Shown piece by piece: positions 1 through 12,300 of a stretch of 34,738 nt of DNA; the stretch's first letter is position 1, and every line of letters starts with the position of its first letter. The stretch lies in NCBI GenBank assembly GCA_008931825.1, contig QXVZ01033150.1, positions 1 through 34,738 on the forward strand, in the 5' to 3' direction. The notes below the pieces were generated by a model, which was given only the letters and a program-made list of their open reading frames with translations, had not been told where the DNA came from and made no database searches. This DNA is from Phallusia fumigata. Lineage: Eukaryota > Chordata > Ascidiacea > Phlebobranchia > Ascidiidae. A program made the translations under genes and the position numbers.

Positions 1-3000
1 TAGAAGAGCTCAATGTTCTAAATGCAATTATGTTTGTTGGTAAGTTCATTACATAGCTACATATTGGCATTGGCTACACTATTAATACTACTGACTGCTT
101 TCCTGCATTTTTTGTATGCTAAATATTTGTGGTTGTTGATCTGACATGTTTAAAGCAAATGTTTAAAGCAACCTGCCCAACAGCACAAAAACGTTTACAA
201 CCGGTTGTAAATCTTAAAGTAAACTAATATTTTACATGGAAATTCAGTAACAATTTAATTAATGTAACCCTTGACTTCGTATAGCTATGTAACTTTATAC
301 CTTTACAGTGCCCACAGATGTTTTGGTCATGGCCCATGTTGAGAAGTACTGCCTTAGAATTAAAATAATACATTTATTGATTGCCTTGTGTTACATTTAA
401 GTGTCCCAGCATTTTTTATTTGTGAGGTCATTCACTTGTTCCAAAACCGCTTGCAAAGAACTGTTTTGTGTTGATCTTATTTGATTGTTGAAAGAAACAT
501 AATGACACAATTGCACTAATCAATCACCAGGCCGGAAATAGCTGCAAGTTAAAAACCTTTTGGGATGCAAAAAGATTAAGGTTGCAATTGGTGGATCAAG
601 GTTAAGCACGCTGCAGCTACACCATAGTTTGGATGACAGCTTTACTGCTTGACAAATTTACCATGTTTAAACAGCTTTGAATGTGGCCATCCTTATCACA
701 CCCCAGCAGACTGTTCAACTATCCAAAAATGGCTGACAAAGTGTGCTGACGATTCCGAGACAGCAAACTACATCAGCGCAAACACAAAAGATGTAAGATA
801 TCTGTTTTTTTTACTTTGTTGACAACCTCAGTTAAAATAACAATGCTGAATCGCCGTTTGCTTATGATGAGTCTACGTTGTCACATTAATATATGGCAAT
901 GTTATTTAAGTTTTATGTTTGAGAAAAGCTGAAAGATGAAGATTGCATGTCGCATATCACTATTTTGAAACATGTTAAAAACATTTTAAATTGCTAACTT
1001 TGTTGTATTTGCAGTGTCCTGTGTGTCACATATGCATCGAAAAAAATGGAGGTTGCAATCACATTGTAAGTAAATAACACAATAAATAAAAATGTAATGT
1101 TTCAATTATGATACAGTTCTTTCATTATTAGGCAATCATAGTAGTTATTTATAGTTATTGACACTTTTATGTGTAATACCAATACACCCACTTGACATGT
1201 CTTCGTTTTGTTACAGCAATGCTCCAAATGCAAGCACAGTAAGTGATTAGTTTTCTAAGTTTCTAACCCATTAAGTATTAGTGATATGAAACTGAAAATA
1301 ATGATAAAGATATTTTTTTAACCAAACATAGACTAGTCAAATTTAGGTTGGTGCTCTTCAAAAATATGTCAAAATGAAATTAAGTTAATTTAATTAAAAA
1401 ATTCTTATAAAACTTGTCAATTTAAATTGTTAGATTAAAAGCCCGATGGTGGATTATTTAAATCCTTTTTAGATTTTTGTTGGATGTGCTTGGGCGATTG
1501 GAAAAACCATGGCAACTCATATTATGAATGCAGTAGATACAAAGAAAACCCAAAGATCGCCAAGAAAAATCAACAGACTCAAGCACGTGAAGCGCTGAAA
1601 AAATATTTGTTTTATTTCCAAAGGGTAAGTTCGAATACACGAACTTCTTGCACAGAGTTCCATTGCTGTAACCAGGCCAGGGCCACCCAAGGTTGTTATA
1701 AGTTGCCTGGGTGGCAGACTTTAATTTTCTAACATTTTTGTTCTTAGGCTCAAGCGGAGGCATCGATTTTTTAGCAATTTTTTTTCGTGTTGGGTGGCAA
1801 CGTGATCGAATTGCACAACATACACCTTTTGGTTTATAACATCATTATTCTGTCTGTTATTGCTAATATTAATGGTACATATGGCACAAGTAATGCGCAA
1901 AATTGGACTTCCTGTTGCGTTGTTGAAATTTCTGGGATGGCAGCATAGACTTTTACAATGGCTGTCACCCTAGAAATTTTCGACGCCTATGGGCTCAAGT
2001 ATAACTGCCATCAAACATGCCAAAATTATACCAGCTGTTACTGTTATAGGCCTACTATTTGAAAACTTCTGTCGGAAACGCATTGGACATATACGAGTTT
2101 TAAAAACTTGTATAAATGCATACCAATCGGCAACACTGCGTACAATTAATGACTCATTATTATTTCATATTATCATAAAATTTGTCAAAGTGCAAGGATT
2201 TGTGGTCTCACAATGAAACGTTGCATATAATCTTGATTGGTTTATGATTTTGAAAAAACGTGTGTATCCCTAAATAACTTTCTTGATGTAAAAGTGGAAC
2301 ATCGTGGGTTGGGCAGGTTTTTTTTATCATTTTGATTTTAAACAACATTTTTTCAGTAAATCCACCTCTGTCTCAACCGGTTTTTGCTTTAATATGAAGG
2401 AAAATGTGATAACTGACTAAATAGAAATGGGTTCGAATATGTTGATGGCAATATTCTAAATCCAAATTCTTAGTGTGTCTAAAAACGTTTATGCTGCATA
2501 GTGGCACATTGCAATTGTTCGTGTTACACAACAAGCAATTGATAGCACACTAGATCCCTTTTAAAACATTCAACTAATAAGATTAACAAATCACATTTTG
2601 AATCGAATGAGATTATGTTAATACAGTTTATTTGCAAAAATCATTAAAAAATGGTTTTAAAACAAGATAATTTAATTGGAGATTTTAAAACACAAAAATT
2701 CCACTCCAAGGCAAATTAAATTCAAATGCTGTTCAATTTAGTTTTTGTGTATTCGTAACATTCCTTGTATTAGATTAATGGTTTCTTTTTAGGCATTCCT
2801 CGTTGCCTATTTTGAAACTTTTCATTTCTTCCCAGCTAGACAAGAAGTGATATAAAGTAACATTAAGAGGTGTGAAACCACTGGGCTATTGAAAAAAAAT
2901 ACTACACTTATCATTGTTAACTTAACTATAAAAGTGAAAATTTCTTCTCCCATCTCATTAAATTCATCCCTTGGCTGGAATTCTTCTCCGTTGGGAACCA

Positions 3001-3350
3001 CTGTAACAGATAAACATAAAAAATAACAGTATAATGATACATCTTTGGTTTTCGAGCATGTTAAATGTGATTTAATTACAAGCCAATATGCAACTGACAA
3101 TTGTTAGTGCCCTTAACATAAAGAATGTTGGCAACAAGTGGTAGCAGGTTCCTTAACACTCTAACATGCAATATTCATCAGTTTATGTTCGTTTCAAACA
3201 CCGCAGTGGGAAAACCATAACCAGAGTCTGATGCTGGAAGCCCAGGCGCGCACACGGATACAAAAACAGATCGAGGACAAGGTGAACAAATGCCAGGGCA
3301 CTTGGATAGATTGGCAGTATCTGATGCGAGCCGGTGAACTTCTTGCTAAG
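1..3350 (+). CDS. ARIH2: ARIH2/TRIAD1-type RBR E3 ubiquitin ligase, partial (5' end outside window, 3' end not found)
   Basis: Coding exons read as <1-39, 675-792, 1015-1065, 1217-1238, 1473-1624 and 3207-3350. All have GT/AG borders and compatible phases: codon TG|C spans 39/675 and A|AT spans 1238/1473. The order is end of the IBR zinc-binding region ([13 protein letters not shown]), the linker [23 protein letters not shown], then RING2 ([33 protein letters not shown]), then the start of the Ariadne domain ([20 protein letters not shown]). The Cys in GGCNH is the residue that carries the ubiquitin thioester in Ariadne ligases. The wording matches vertebrate ARIH2 more closely than ARIH1. 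By family knowledge ARIH2 works with neddylated CUL5 ligases. One oddity is HNFCW, where the human protein as I recall it has HDFCW. The next exon, expected to start CRYTLQYTYP, was not found downstream. Confidence 0.93.
1925..1981. repeat. Short inverted repeat (MITE-like hairpin) in ARIH2 intron
   Basis: The left arm (1925-1943, gaaatttctgggatggcag) is mirrored by the right arm (1961-1981), whose reverse complement is gaaaatttctagggtgacag. The loop is about 17 bases. It may be the remnant of a miniature inverted-repeat element. No target-site duplication is obvious. Confidence 0.5.
2988..3003 (-). mobile_element. hAT-like terminal sequence
   Basis: On the minus strand this reads CAGTGGTTCCCAACGG, matching the widespread hAT terminal pattern CAGTGGTTCCCAA. 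The partner end was not identified, so the element extent is unknown. Confidence 0.4.
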
Positions 3351-4185
3351 GTAGTTATTATGCTACTCATACTGTTTTTTATATTTGTTTCTGTCTTTTG
3401 CCAGTTTGTTCCTCAATTATTCAACAAAAGATTGTCAAATTTCTATTTTTAAATTGGCGCACATGATATATAGGTATATGAATCTGTGTAATATACCTCG
3501 AACCCCGGTTGACCCACCCATCAACCAACAGGCCCCCAAAATGTGAAATTTTCGGACTGATTATTTATTGTTTGTTTCGCAATAAAGTAACTAAAAATTT
3601 TTTACAAGCCAGCAAAACGTTTTGTACATTTCAACAAACACTATTGTCATCATCAGGAATGAATTGTTTTTTAAAACTAAAATACATTTGTGGGTTGTTT
3701 AGTTCTTGCCCTTGAAGAGTCTGGACATATTTCCTCATGGTAATTCAAAAAACGTTTCTAAAACATTGGCACTGTTCACAATTGTCACAAAAATATCCTT
3801 CTAGTTGCATCGTTTTCTGTTGTCAAAAAAAAGCTATCCATTATTAGGGTCATTGCGTATTCTGTGATGGTACAAAGCAAGATTTTTTTAACTTGTAAAA
3901 ACAATGGCACGGTTGTAACCACATTGCTATGCTTTCGTCTGCACGGAAAGTGGAAAACGTGTGTGGCAACGATTGGACTGTGTAAAGAGGGCGTTTCTAG
4001 GGCGTGGCCCTGGTATGCGCGTTTGTAAAACCACAACGAGTGGCAATCATTTCCTGAGGTTTTGACGAAAATATGATATTCCATCGACTTTAGCGCGTTT
4101 GGTGGTAACAAAACTAGTATAAGTTCTTTATAGCTGGCAAAATGAATGTCTATTTTGCGGTTTTGTGGCCGTTCATTGCTTAAAG

Positions 4186-4220
4186 CAGGAATCGGCAGTC
4201 TACGCCCCGCGGGGCAAAAT
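4186..4220 (+). mobile_element. hAT-like terminal sequence
   Basis: CAGGAATCGGCAGTCTACG followed by a CCCCGCGGGG palindrome resembles the common hAT end CAGGGGTCGGCAACCTACGGCCCGCGGG. Only one end is recognisable. Confidence 0.45.
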
Positions 4221-5792
4221 CATTAGTGCTATCAATAAACGTATGTTTGTATTTTCGTCATGAACAGTCACTACTTTTGCTCCGATCACTCCATAGCCAA
4301 AGAGGAGATAGTTTCATTAAAAGTCCCTAAATTCGCAACTTGTGACATCATCATAAACAAGTAGTAGGAACAGAATTGTATGTGGAATATCAGCACGGCC
4401 ATCTTAGACGTTGCTTCTCGAAAAAAGTTGCCTGCCCTCGCTTAAAAGACTTTACAAACTTCGACACGCTCGACTAGACAAAGCTAGTTCGTGAACCATT
4501 TCACACACCAATGGCAACAGGTCTCTTTGCTGCCCACGTTTTGGTGATAAAGTTAACACTTACGAAACAACTTTGAACCTTGATTTTTTTGTTGACCTCT
4601 GTTTGGATAATGGGCCAGGAATGTGGGTCGACGATTTAGTGTCACTGCAGGCTTTTCAAGCCCTGTGTCCTAATTTGCGGAATTTTTGTCGATTAAGACT
4701 TTGACCTGTTAACGGTGTTGTTACATTACGTTGTTTCGCGTTTGTCAAGCGACTCTGGTCAAGATATTTCTTTTTTTGTTGCAACAAACTTTGTACGATT
4801 AACCGTAACAAGATTTTCAATAATGCAATACACGTAAATACACTTGTGTAAAATACATGCAAAACACAAGAAAAATACGCCGACGGAAAAATACATGTAT
4901 TTTTCGTATTTAATAAAAACTTGTAAAAAGCTTGCGACATGCTCCGGCAACAGCGTAATGGAAGCGAGCAACCGCCTGCGCTGCGAAGTTCTTGTCCTTG
5001 TAGGCCAGCTGTTCCCAAACTCATGGTCGCGACCCAAACTAGTGTGGCGAGGATGCGTCTGAGAGTCGCGGAATGGCACATAACAAGTTAAAAACGAACG
5101 CAAATGATGACTTTTATAGTACAGCCACACACAATTCAACCATCCCCGAATATGGAATGAATAGTGGGAAATAGAGGTGGATTGTACCAAAATACTGACT
5201 ACTTTTATTTGTATAGTCACTCGATCCATGAGCTTAGAAAAATACAAAAAATACATCAAAAATACAAAAAAATACACTTATAATTTACGCGCAAAAAAAT
5301 CCAGTATTTTTGAATCCCTAACTGTAACAGACACGAAACCTTTACCTAAAACCATCACTGTCAGAGAACTTCTACACAGCTAGTACATTTTATTTTAAAC
5401 GTTTCGACAATCGCTGTTGTCGAGACCAAGACATGATAAGTTCTCTGGCAGGTTTTAATCAGCTACATTTTTAGACCCGGAGTTCACATGTTAATTGGAT
5501 TTTTAAACTTTTGTTGTTTCTTTGCATAACGGCCCTTTTGCACTATTTTGTTGATTTTTCGCCTAAATCGATTTCTGTTCTCCACCAAAATCAATTCGTC
5601 ATTTGCTAAGTGACAATCCTGCGTCAGTTAGAAAACAAATCAAATTTTGTCAAAGTATAAAATAAAACAATTTCACCATAAAAGATCTACGATAATGTGT
5701 ATAGAAAACGTATAACATGCGTAATGTATACCAAAGGTGTTTTGGTGTAAAAGAGTGTTGAAATACCAACTTTTTTCTATCGACGTATTCTT

Positions 5793-5816
5793 CACGCCCC
5801 CCGTTGGGAACAACTG
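5793..5816 (-). mobile_element. hAT-like terminal sequence
   Basis: The minus strand reads CAGTTGTTCCCAACGGGGGG, a variant of the CAGTGGTTCCCAACGG end seen at 2988-3003. The partner end is not identified. Confidence 0.35.
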
Positions 5817-6734
5817 ATTTAAAGAAATCAAAAACAAGTGAATTAGCACGTTTGATAAAACCGGTTTTCAAACAGACATTAGGTCCTAATTACAGCCGAA
5901 GTACAAGACAATTATATTAGCATACAAGTCTGTCCATATCTTTTTACAAAAGGAGCAGTGTTTTGTTACAAATGCCTATTAAATTAAAACTTCTAAAGCT
6001 TCTTTGTTATCATGGCCGGGTGCAATAACTGTCTTAAACCGTTGGAATAAAAGATTAGCGGACTTTCATAGCGACATACCAAAGTGGTGTAGCTCCAATA
6101 TAAACCTCCTATATGTCAGAAAGCATTGGGGTGTTGGTAATATAAGGTTCCTGATAGCGGAAGCGTGTTAAAACTTAAATCTTGCCAATATCCGGCTGTA
6201 ATGACTTGTAACAAATCGTGGCGAGTCGAAAATGGGCCATTGTTGTTGACACTTACTCAACTAGCGTTTCCCGCGTTCACGCATGAAGGAAAATCGTTTG
6301 TTTTTCGTCGTTCCCGTGGTTATATAGGACGCCACTTGAGTTTTATGCACCAACTGTCATGATGGGAAAAGTGGGGAAATGGGAAAGCTCTTTCCCGGGA
6401 AATTAGTCCTGTTCACGGGAATTTTATTTTGGCTGTTTGTAACTTCTATTAGTTTATTATTTCTGTTACATATAGGAGTATTTGCCGAAAATTGGCAGGA
6501 AATTTTTGTTGGCTTTCCGGGAAATTTGCATTTTTTCTAGCCCTGCCAACTGACGTAAACAACTTCCACAAGACGTTATTATTACTTGTAAACTTTTCCA
6601 GGCTGCCTGGTGTAATGAGGTGTAAAGTTGTTTTTAGAAAACCAATGCAACTTTACGTCATTGATTTGAACCTGCGTTAAATGAAGTGTTGCGTGCTTTA
6701 AAGGGGTCTACATTCCAAAACATTTGGCATAATT

Positions 6735-7770
6735 ATGGGTCCCCCTTCCGTTTTTACTCTGTTTTTTTTCTTTATTTCCTTTTTCTGTCTTACTCGAGTT
6801 TGTTCCCACGTTTTGACCAGGAAGGAGTTGTTCAATTTTGTTCAAATTTTCACACATGATAGATGCATATCTGAAGTTGTGCACTGACACCTTTTTACCC
6901 CAATTCACCCATCGGTTCACCCACAAGCCTCAAAACGTAAAATATTTAAAACGGCAATATTTAACAAAGTAGGTCACCTAGAAGTTTCCTATTTTAATGA
7001 TTGATACAATACAAAGTATGTTAAATAATTTTTAGGCTTTAGTTTGGATTTACCCATTTTTTACCTTTCCAACCCCAAATATTCAGTTTTTTGTTTATAT
7101 GCCGTTTACATCAGACATACTAATCCAAATATATTGAAATTTGAAATGTAAATATGTAGGGTGCTTCTTATTGGTTGTTTAAAATTTTAGCATGATCGGT
7201 CAAGTGTGGGGTTAAATTCATGCTTTCGACATTGAGATTGAAATTGACATGATGTAAGAAATGATTTAGTTAGATTATAAAGTGAAATCTTTACTTTTTG
7301 TTTAAATTTGTAAAAACTGATTCTGAAACCGATCACGTCCTAAAAACATCACTTCTATTGAGAAATTGCATGTTTGTGGGGACCCATATGTTTATGCTAG
7401 CAGAAACAAACAAGTTATAAAATGCCGAGGGATTGAGGGACCCAATTTAATGCGGGTATTGAATATATATCCAATGNGAAATGATTTAGTTAGAATATAA
7501 AGTGAAATCTTTACTTTTTGTTTAAATTTGTAAAAACTGATTCTGAAACCGATCACGTCCTAAAAACATCACTTCTATTGAGAAATTGCATGTTTGTGGG
7601 GACCCATATGTTTATGCTAGCAGAAACAAACAAGTTATAAAATGCCGAGGGATTGAGGGACCCAATTTAATGCGGGTATTGAATATATATCCAATGGTAT
7701 ATGTCGAGAACATTATTTTGAGGTGGTAGTGTACGTTGAATGAAAATATGGAGAACGCCACCTCTCTAGT
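6735..7770. repeat. Dispersed repeat family, long copy (split by the 7477 join)
   Basis: It begins near ttatgggtccccctt, with T-rich tracts and the block tgttcccacgttttgacc. It continues through cacacatgatagatgcatat and ends at tatggagaacgccacctctctagtt. The same blocks recur in order at 21094-21806. The 3' part recurs, diverged, at 8270-8560, and the last ~45 bases recur at 27303-27350. No long open frame is present, so it is probably a non-autonomous element. The real unit is shorter than drawn because 7258-7476 is repeated at 7478-7696. Confidence 0.65.
7258..7696. repeat. Tandem 219-bp near-identical copies around a single N (join artefact likely)
   Basis: 7258-7476 and 7478-7696 are both 219 bp and, by eye, differ at about one base (gattataaag versus gaatataaag). 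They are separated by one N at 7477. This is the pattern left when two overlapping contig ends are joined without merging. Confidence 0.8.
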
Positions 7771-8269
7771 TTTAAGGATGTTGTTCATTGGTCGCAGCAT
7801 CTGACGAAAAGATTGTTTGACGTGCATCGCCTGGCAGTCTTTAGAAATAAAGCACAAATTGGTGCTTACAGTGTTGGTTAAATGACATACGTGTCTAGTT
7901 ACTTCGATTAACATAGATAGTAACGCCTCAAAGATATGAAAAAATCCTCATAAATTTATTCGAACATTTACATTCCTTTCAACACTTCTCAATTGGAAGA
8001 AAGACGCATTTTCAGTACAAATTTCGTCACGAGACCGATCACAAGTTACGGGACTGACTAACTAACAAACATGGCACATGAGACACTTGTTCTATCTTCG
8101 AAAACATCTTTTTGTAAGCCAGAAGAACCCGATTGGCTTTGTCCGTAGAGGCGTTTGCAATGCAGTACGCAAAAAGCTGGCCTAATCTATCCGTTGAATA
8201 AATGGATGTCCGAAAGATAGATACCGAAAGAATAGTGTGGTTAATGTGGTTAAATAATTAACATAGGGT

Positions 8270-8560
8270 AGAAACGATTTGGTTAGATTCTAAAAGGTGA
8301 CCTTTACTTTTAGTTTAAATTTTTCTTTCCGAGTCCTTCACTGACTATACAAAACTACCAATTAGCAATTACATGTGTGTGAATACATTTATGCTTGCAA
8401 AAACAAATATGTTACTAAATGCCCTATAACATGTGAATTGGGGATATCGGATGTTAAATACATTCAATGTAATAAATGAAATGGTAGATGTGAAAAACAT
8501 CATTTAGGGATGGTGGTGTAAGTGGAATAAAAATATGGAGAACGCCACCTTACTAGTATT
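8270..8560. repeat. Diverged copy of the dispersed repeat (3' part)
   Basis: This stretch follows 7478-7770 in order. It shares atttagttag/atttggttag, cttttagtttaaattt, the block around acatttatgcttgcaaaaacaaa, and the end aaaatatggagaacgccacc. It has many substitutions and small gaps, so it is an old copy. Confidence 0.6.
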
Positions 8561-8739
8561 TTGTATACTTTGCATTATCTGAAGGCGTTGTTTAAATTGG
8601 ACCACTAAACATGTGACAAAAACTTGCTAACACCATAACCATGCCAATGACGTAATAGTTACAGAGAGTAGTGAGTACATATATTGCAAACGTTCGCTGT
8701 TGTCATCATCAGTACAAAATGACAATGAGCTTAAACCGT

Positions 8740-8880
8740 ATTTATGGGTCCCCTTCCTGAAGGGGTCACATCTTGTTTTCACTCTGTTTGTTTTTTTCTT
8801 TTTTGTCCCCTGCAGCTTGTCCATGCACTTTTGTCATGAAATGTTTATTGGATTTGGATAAAACTTTCACAGCTGGTAGA
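8740..8880. repeat. Fragment resembling the 5' block of the dispersed repeat
   Basis: tttatgggtccccttcc, then a polyT-rich tract and gtcatgaaatg, resembles the starts at 6735 and 21094, but the body diverges quickly. Confidence 0.4.
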
Positions 8881-8914
8881 TATGGTCAAGGCGGTGTGTC
8901 ACGAGTTTAGTTTA

Positions 8915-9095
8915 ACCCCATAGCCCCAGTGGTTACCCCGCTAGCCCCCTAAAATGGGGCAAATAGTTAAACAATGTCCGAATTGAATGAAATTTGGACA
9001 GTTTATATAACATGTCATAATGGTGCAATAATTGATGTTTTTACCCTATAGCCCCAGCAGTTACCCCACTAGCCCCCTAAATGGGGCAAATAGTT
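8915..9095. repeat. Partial tandem repeat (~128-bp period) rich in AGCCCC
   Basis: The block acccca.tagccccag.ggttacccc.ctagccccctaaa.atggggcaaatagtt occurs at 8915-8968 and again, modified, from 9043 to the N at 9096. This suggests a short satellite array truncated at the join. Confidence 0.6.
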
Positions 9096-9096
9096 N
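9096..9096. other. Single-N sequence join
   Basis: The N follows atggggcaaatagtt of the AGCCCC repeat, and the text after it (tgaccaattcagg) is new, so an unknown length of the array and flank may be missing here. Confidence 0.7.
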
Positions 9097-9395
9097 TGAC
9101 CAATTCAGGTAATTTTAATAAATGTTTCCATAATTATTGCCTATTTTTTCTACTTATATGCTGATGAAAAAAGAGTTTTATTCCTGAAAAAATTTTGGGG
9201 CATTACAAGAAAAGGCTGAAAAACATTGGGTTAAAGACATGATATTTAATTTAAAGGTGACCAGCAAAGTATTTTGAGAAGTTGAGAAAATTAAAATTTT
9301 AAATGTTGCAAACTTTTAAACCTCATAAAACAAACAATGATTTTGTGCAAAGCAACTTAGCTAAAAAGGTTAGAAATGATTAAAATGCAACATAC

Positions 9396-12300
9396 TGTTT
9401 CACTTAAAGCAACAAGATGGAGAGACATGATTTTGGCTTCAATCTCTGTCCGTCTCCGTAGGAACCACTGCTCGAAGTTGGGACTTTGGATAAAATGTTT
9501 GTACAAGCCGACCCAATCACCCTTAGTGCCAGATGTAAGTTGTGGCCCATTGTTTTCCACCATTTGGAAAAATTCTTCCGGTCGAAATGGCTTAAGGGAA
9601 GGTGGGGCCTAAGAAAAATGGAAAAATTGCTAAATGCTATGTTAAAACTTCTGCTGCTACAAACTGGGCTCAAACAATGTTTATGCTAGACCACCCATTC
9701 TCAATCAAAAGCCGAAGTATGCCTGGCATACCCGGGCGAAAATCTCGGGTATGCCGCATACCCGAGAATCTGACCAACGTTCGTCGTGCGTTATTTACTG
9801 TTGAGAAATTCGCTTGAACTTTAAATCATACCTAACAAACACCATTAAGCTCAATCGCAGTTATTGACTTACAACCAGTTGATCGTTCGCATTCCAGCAA
9901 GAAACCATAGAACACGAAGAAAATTGGATAGTGACGGCATAATGAGCCTGCGATGCAACAGCCGTTCGGGCGGTAGAGAAAAATTAAATTTACAACGGAG
10001 CGTTGTAAGTTTACAACGAGCGTCCTTGCTGGTTTGCGAACAGGAAATACGGGTCGTCGAAAATTCTCCACTGTTTTCTAATTCTCTATGCGTTAACAGT
10101 AGGGAATTTTCGACGGCCTGTATTTCCTAATCTCTTAATCCGCACAGAAACATTCGTCCATTTGCAACCGTGGCAAAAGTATTATACTACGTTTCGTGAA
10201 ATTCGAAAACTGTAAGCCGTAACATAGTCTCACCCTATCTAGCGCCAAGATAGCTTTTTTTGTGACGTCATAAAATTTGGATATTTGGTATTTGTGTCGT
10301 CATATAATTTGGCATACCCGAAAAAAGTCGGCGCCTATGCTCCAAGTACTTCTAGCGATTCACAGCAATCGCACATAACGCTCTTTGATTTAAGATTGCG
10401 CTTCCATTAATTAGCACTGCTTATTACGCCCACGTGCATTTGACCCACAACTTAGCTATTAGGTTGTAAAAAGCATTATTATAACATTTGCTTTCATGAC
10501 AAATACTTTACATTTTGACAAGCTAGTGCAAAATGTTTAATGCCCACAATAAAATTTCACAAACAACTTTGTCTAACAATGGTATTTGCAAGAAGTTATA
10601 AGTGTACTATTTCTTTTTAGGCGGATCAATGGTTTAAACCTTTTATTATTATTTTAAACTAGTTTTTGTCCGGTAGGCGAGGAATGAAAAGTTTCAAAAT
10701 ACGCAAGGGGTATATACACAAAAAAAATACATCAAAACAGGATGGGCCACTGATTAAAATCCTTCGTAATACTTACCCTTAACGGAGAAATGCACTTTTG
10801 CAATGGCATGAGACTAGCAAGGTAGCGCTCCAAAGGTATGATAAAGCTTTGTGTCAGTTCGAGGAAATGTCGTTCCAAAAGTGTGGATTGTCCAGATCCA
10901 GGTCTCTTCCCAACAAGACCCTAACATAAAAGCGAGGTTTAATAAATGCACCTTAATTGCGATGATCAACATGCAAGCTAATAAATACAAGTGAAGTATG
11001 TGGACATTTTCACACTATATACACCTATTTTTGAACCAAAAAGCAAAAACCCACAGAAACTTAAAAAACCAAAAATATAAGCAATACAGGAAGGCACAAA
11101 AATGTTAGTGGCAATATAGACACAAGCAAATCTAATTGCTATCTTGCTGCCTAATTTGTCTTACAAGTGCTGGCAAAAGAAAAGACGGTGAATGTTACAT
11201 ATGGTATGTCAACATGCTCAGCACAATAATAATTCAACACCTCCAAGCATACGAATAACTCTACAAGAATGAGGTGTTGATTTTAATTTTTAGGTTCGCC
11301 ACAAAAATAAAGACATTACCATTGTGAAAAAGTAAAATTGATGTAAAAATGAAAGTAAAAGGCAAAACACACAAAACTTACTTTGGCAAAAGTTTTCAAA
11401 AACAATTTGTCTTTTTTCAAAAACGGTTTGTATTTTGTGTAAACACCAGTTTTTGAATCCAGTGCTTTTAATTTCGATGTCTTCTTCAGTTTTGAGTCGT
11501 TGGACAGTAACGATGGGTTGGAACCCCCGAAGTTACCCAGCCCCATGTCCCCAATTCTTACAATGTGGGGCCAGTGTTGAAACGTCTTTGCAAAAAAGGG
11601 GTTTGTAACTCCCAAAATTACATGGGGCCTGTAAAAAAAGGTTCAAAATGTTGATGTGCAAAAAAGCATCCCAGAACAGTTATTTGATGGAATCATTAAA
11701 ATTGGTATGATTTTGCAGAGGATTTATATCAGTGCAAAAGGACAGGTTTTGGAAAATAACCTTACAATTTAAGTCATATTTGTATTTAACACAATACAAA
11801 TCTTTCGAAATACAACTTTCATATCCGATACANAAAATGTTGATGTGCAAAAAAGTACAACAGAACAGTTATTTGATGGAATCACTAAAAGTAGCTGATT
11901 TGGCAGAGGATTTATAGCAGTGCAAATGGACAGGTTTCGGAAAATATTCTTACAATTTAAGTCATGATTTAGAAATGAGTAGACGTGACTTGAGTCACTT
12001 TTAGTAAAGAATTTAACACAATACAAATCTTTCAAAATACAACTTTTATATCTAATACAAGGACACAACTTACGGCGCTTGTGTTTTTGTTGTGTATTCT
12101 TTAAACTCACTGTCGTGGATGGTAAAAAATGGGCGATAATCACAGTAGCATCTAAAAAATAAAAATTTGTCTACAATATTCTTGAAAGCATTGTAAACAA
12201 CACAAAAAATGGATGTTTTTTAAACTTTGTGTGCTGTAGAAAAACAAAGAACCATTACTATGATTTGTGAGCTGCAGACAGTGCACACTGTTTCGACCCG

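Larger units (their letters stand above)
1625..3206 (+). other. Long ARIH2 intron with repeat material
   Basis: This 1.58 kb intron lies between the exons ending FYFQR and starting WENHNQ. It contains a small inverted repeat at 1925-1981 and, at 2988-3003, a sequence that reads on the minus strand as CAGTGGTTCCCAACGG, a typical hAT transposon end. I see no coding exon in it. Confidence 0.6.
3351..9395. other. Repeat-rich convergent intergenic region between ARIH2 and DENND6
   Basis: This 6 kb stretch should hold the last exons and 3' UTRs of both neighbouring genes, but I could not recognise either. It holds hAT-like ends (4186-4220, 5793-5816), AAATACA-rich segments (about 4845-4910 and 5237-5280), a dispersed repeat at 6735-7770 with a diverged copy at 8270-8560, and two single-N joins (7477, 9096). 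Open frames here are short and match nothing I know. Confidence 0.6.

Noticed and set aside
4656-5277. Overlapping minus-strand frames of 141 and 172 codons
   Set aside because: They overlap each other in different frames over repeat-like AAATACA-rich sequence and show no domain. Probably chance openings in repeat DNA.
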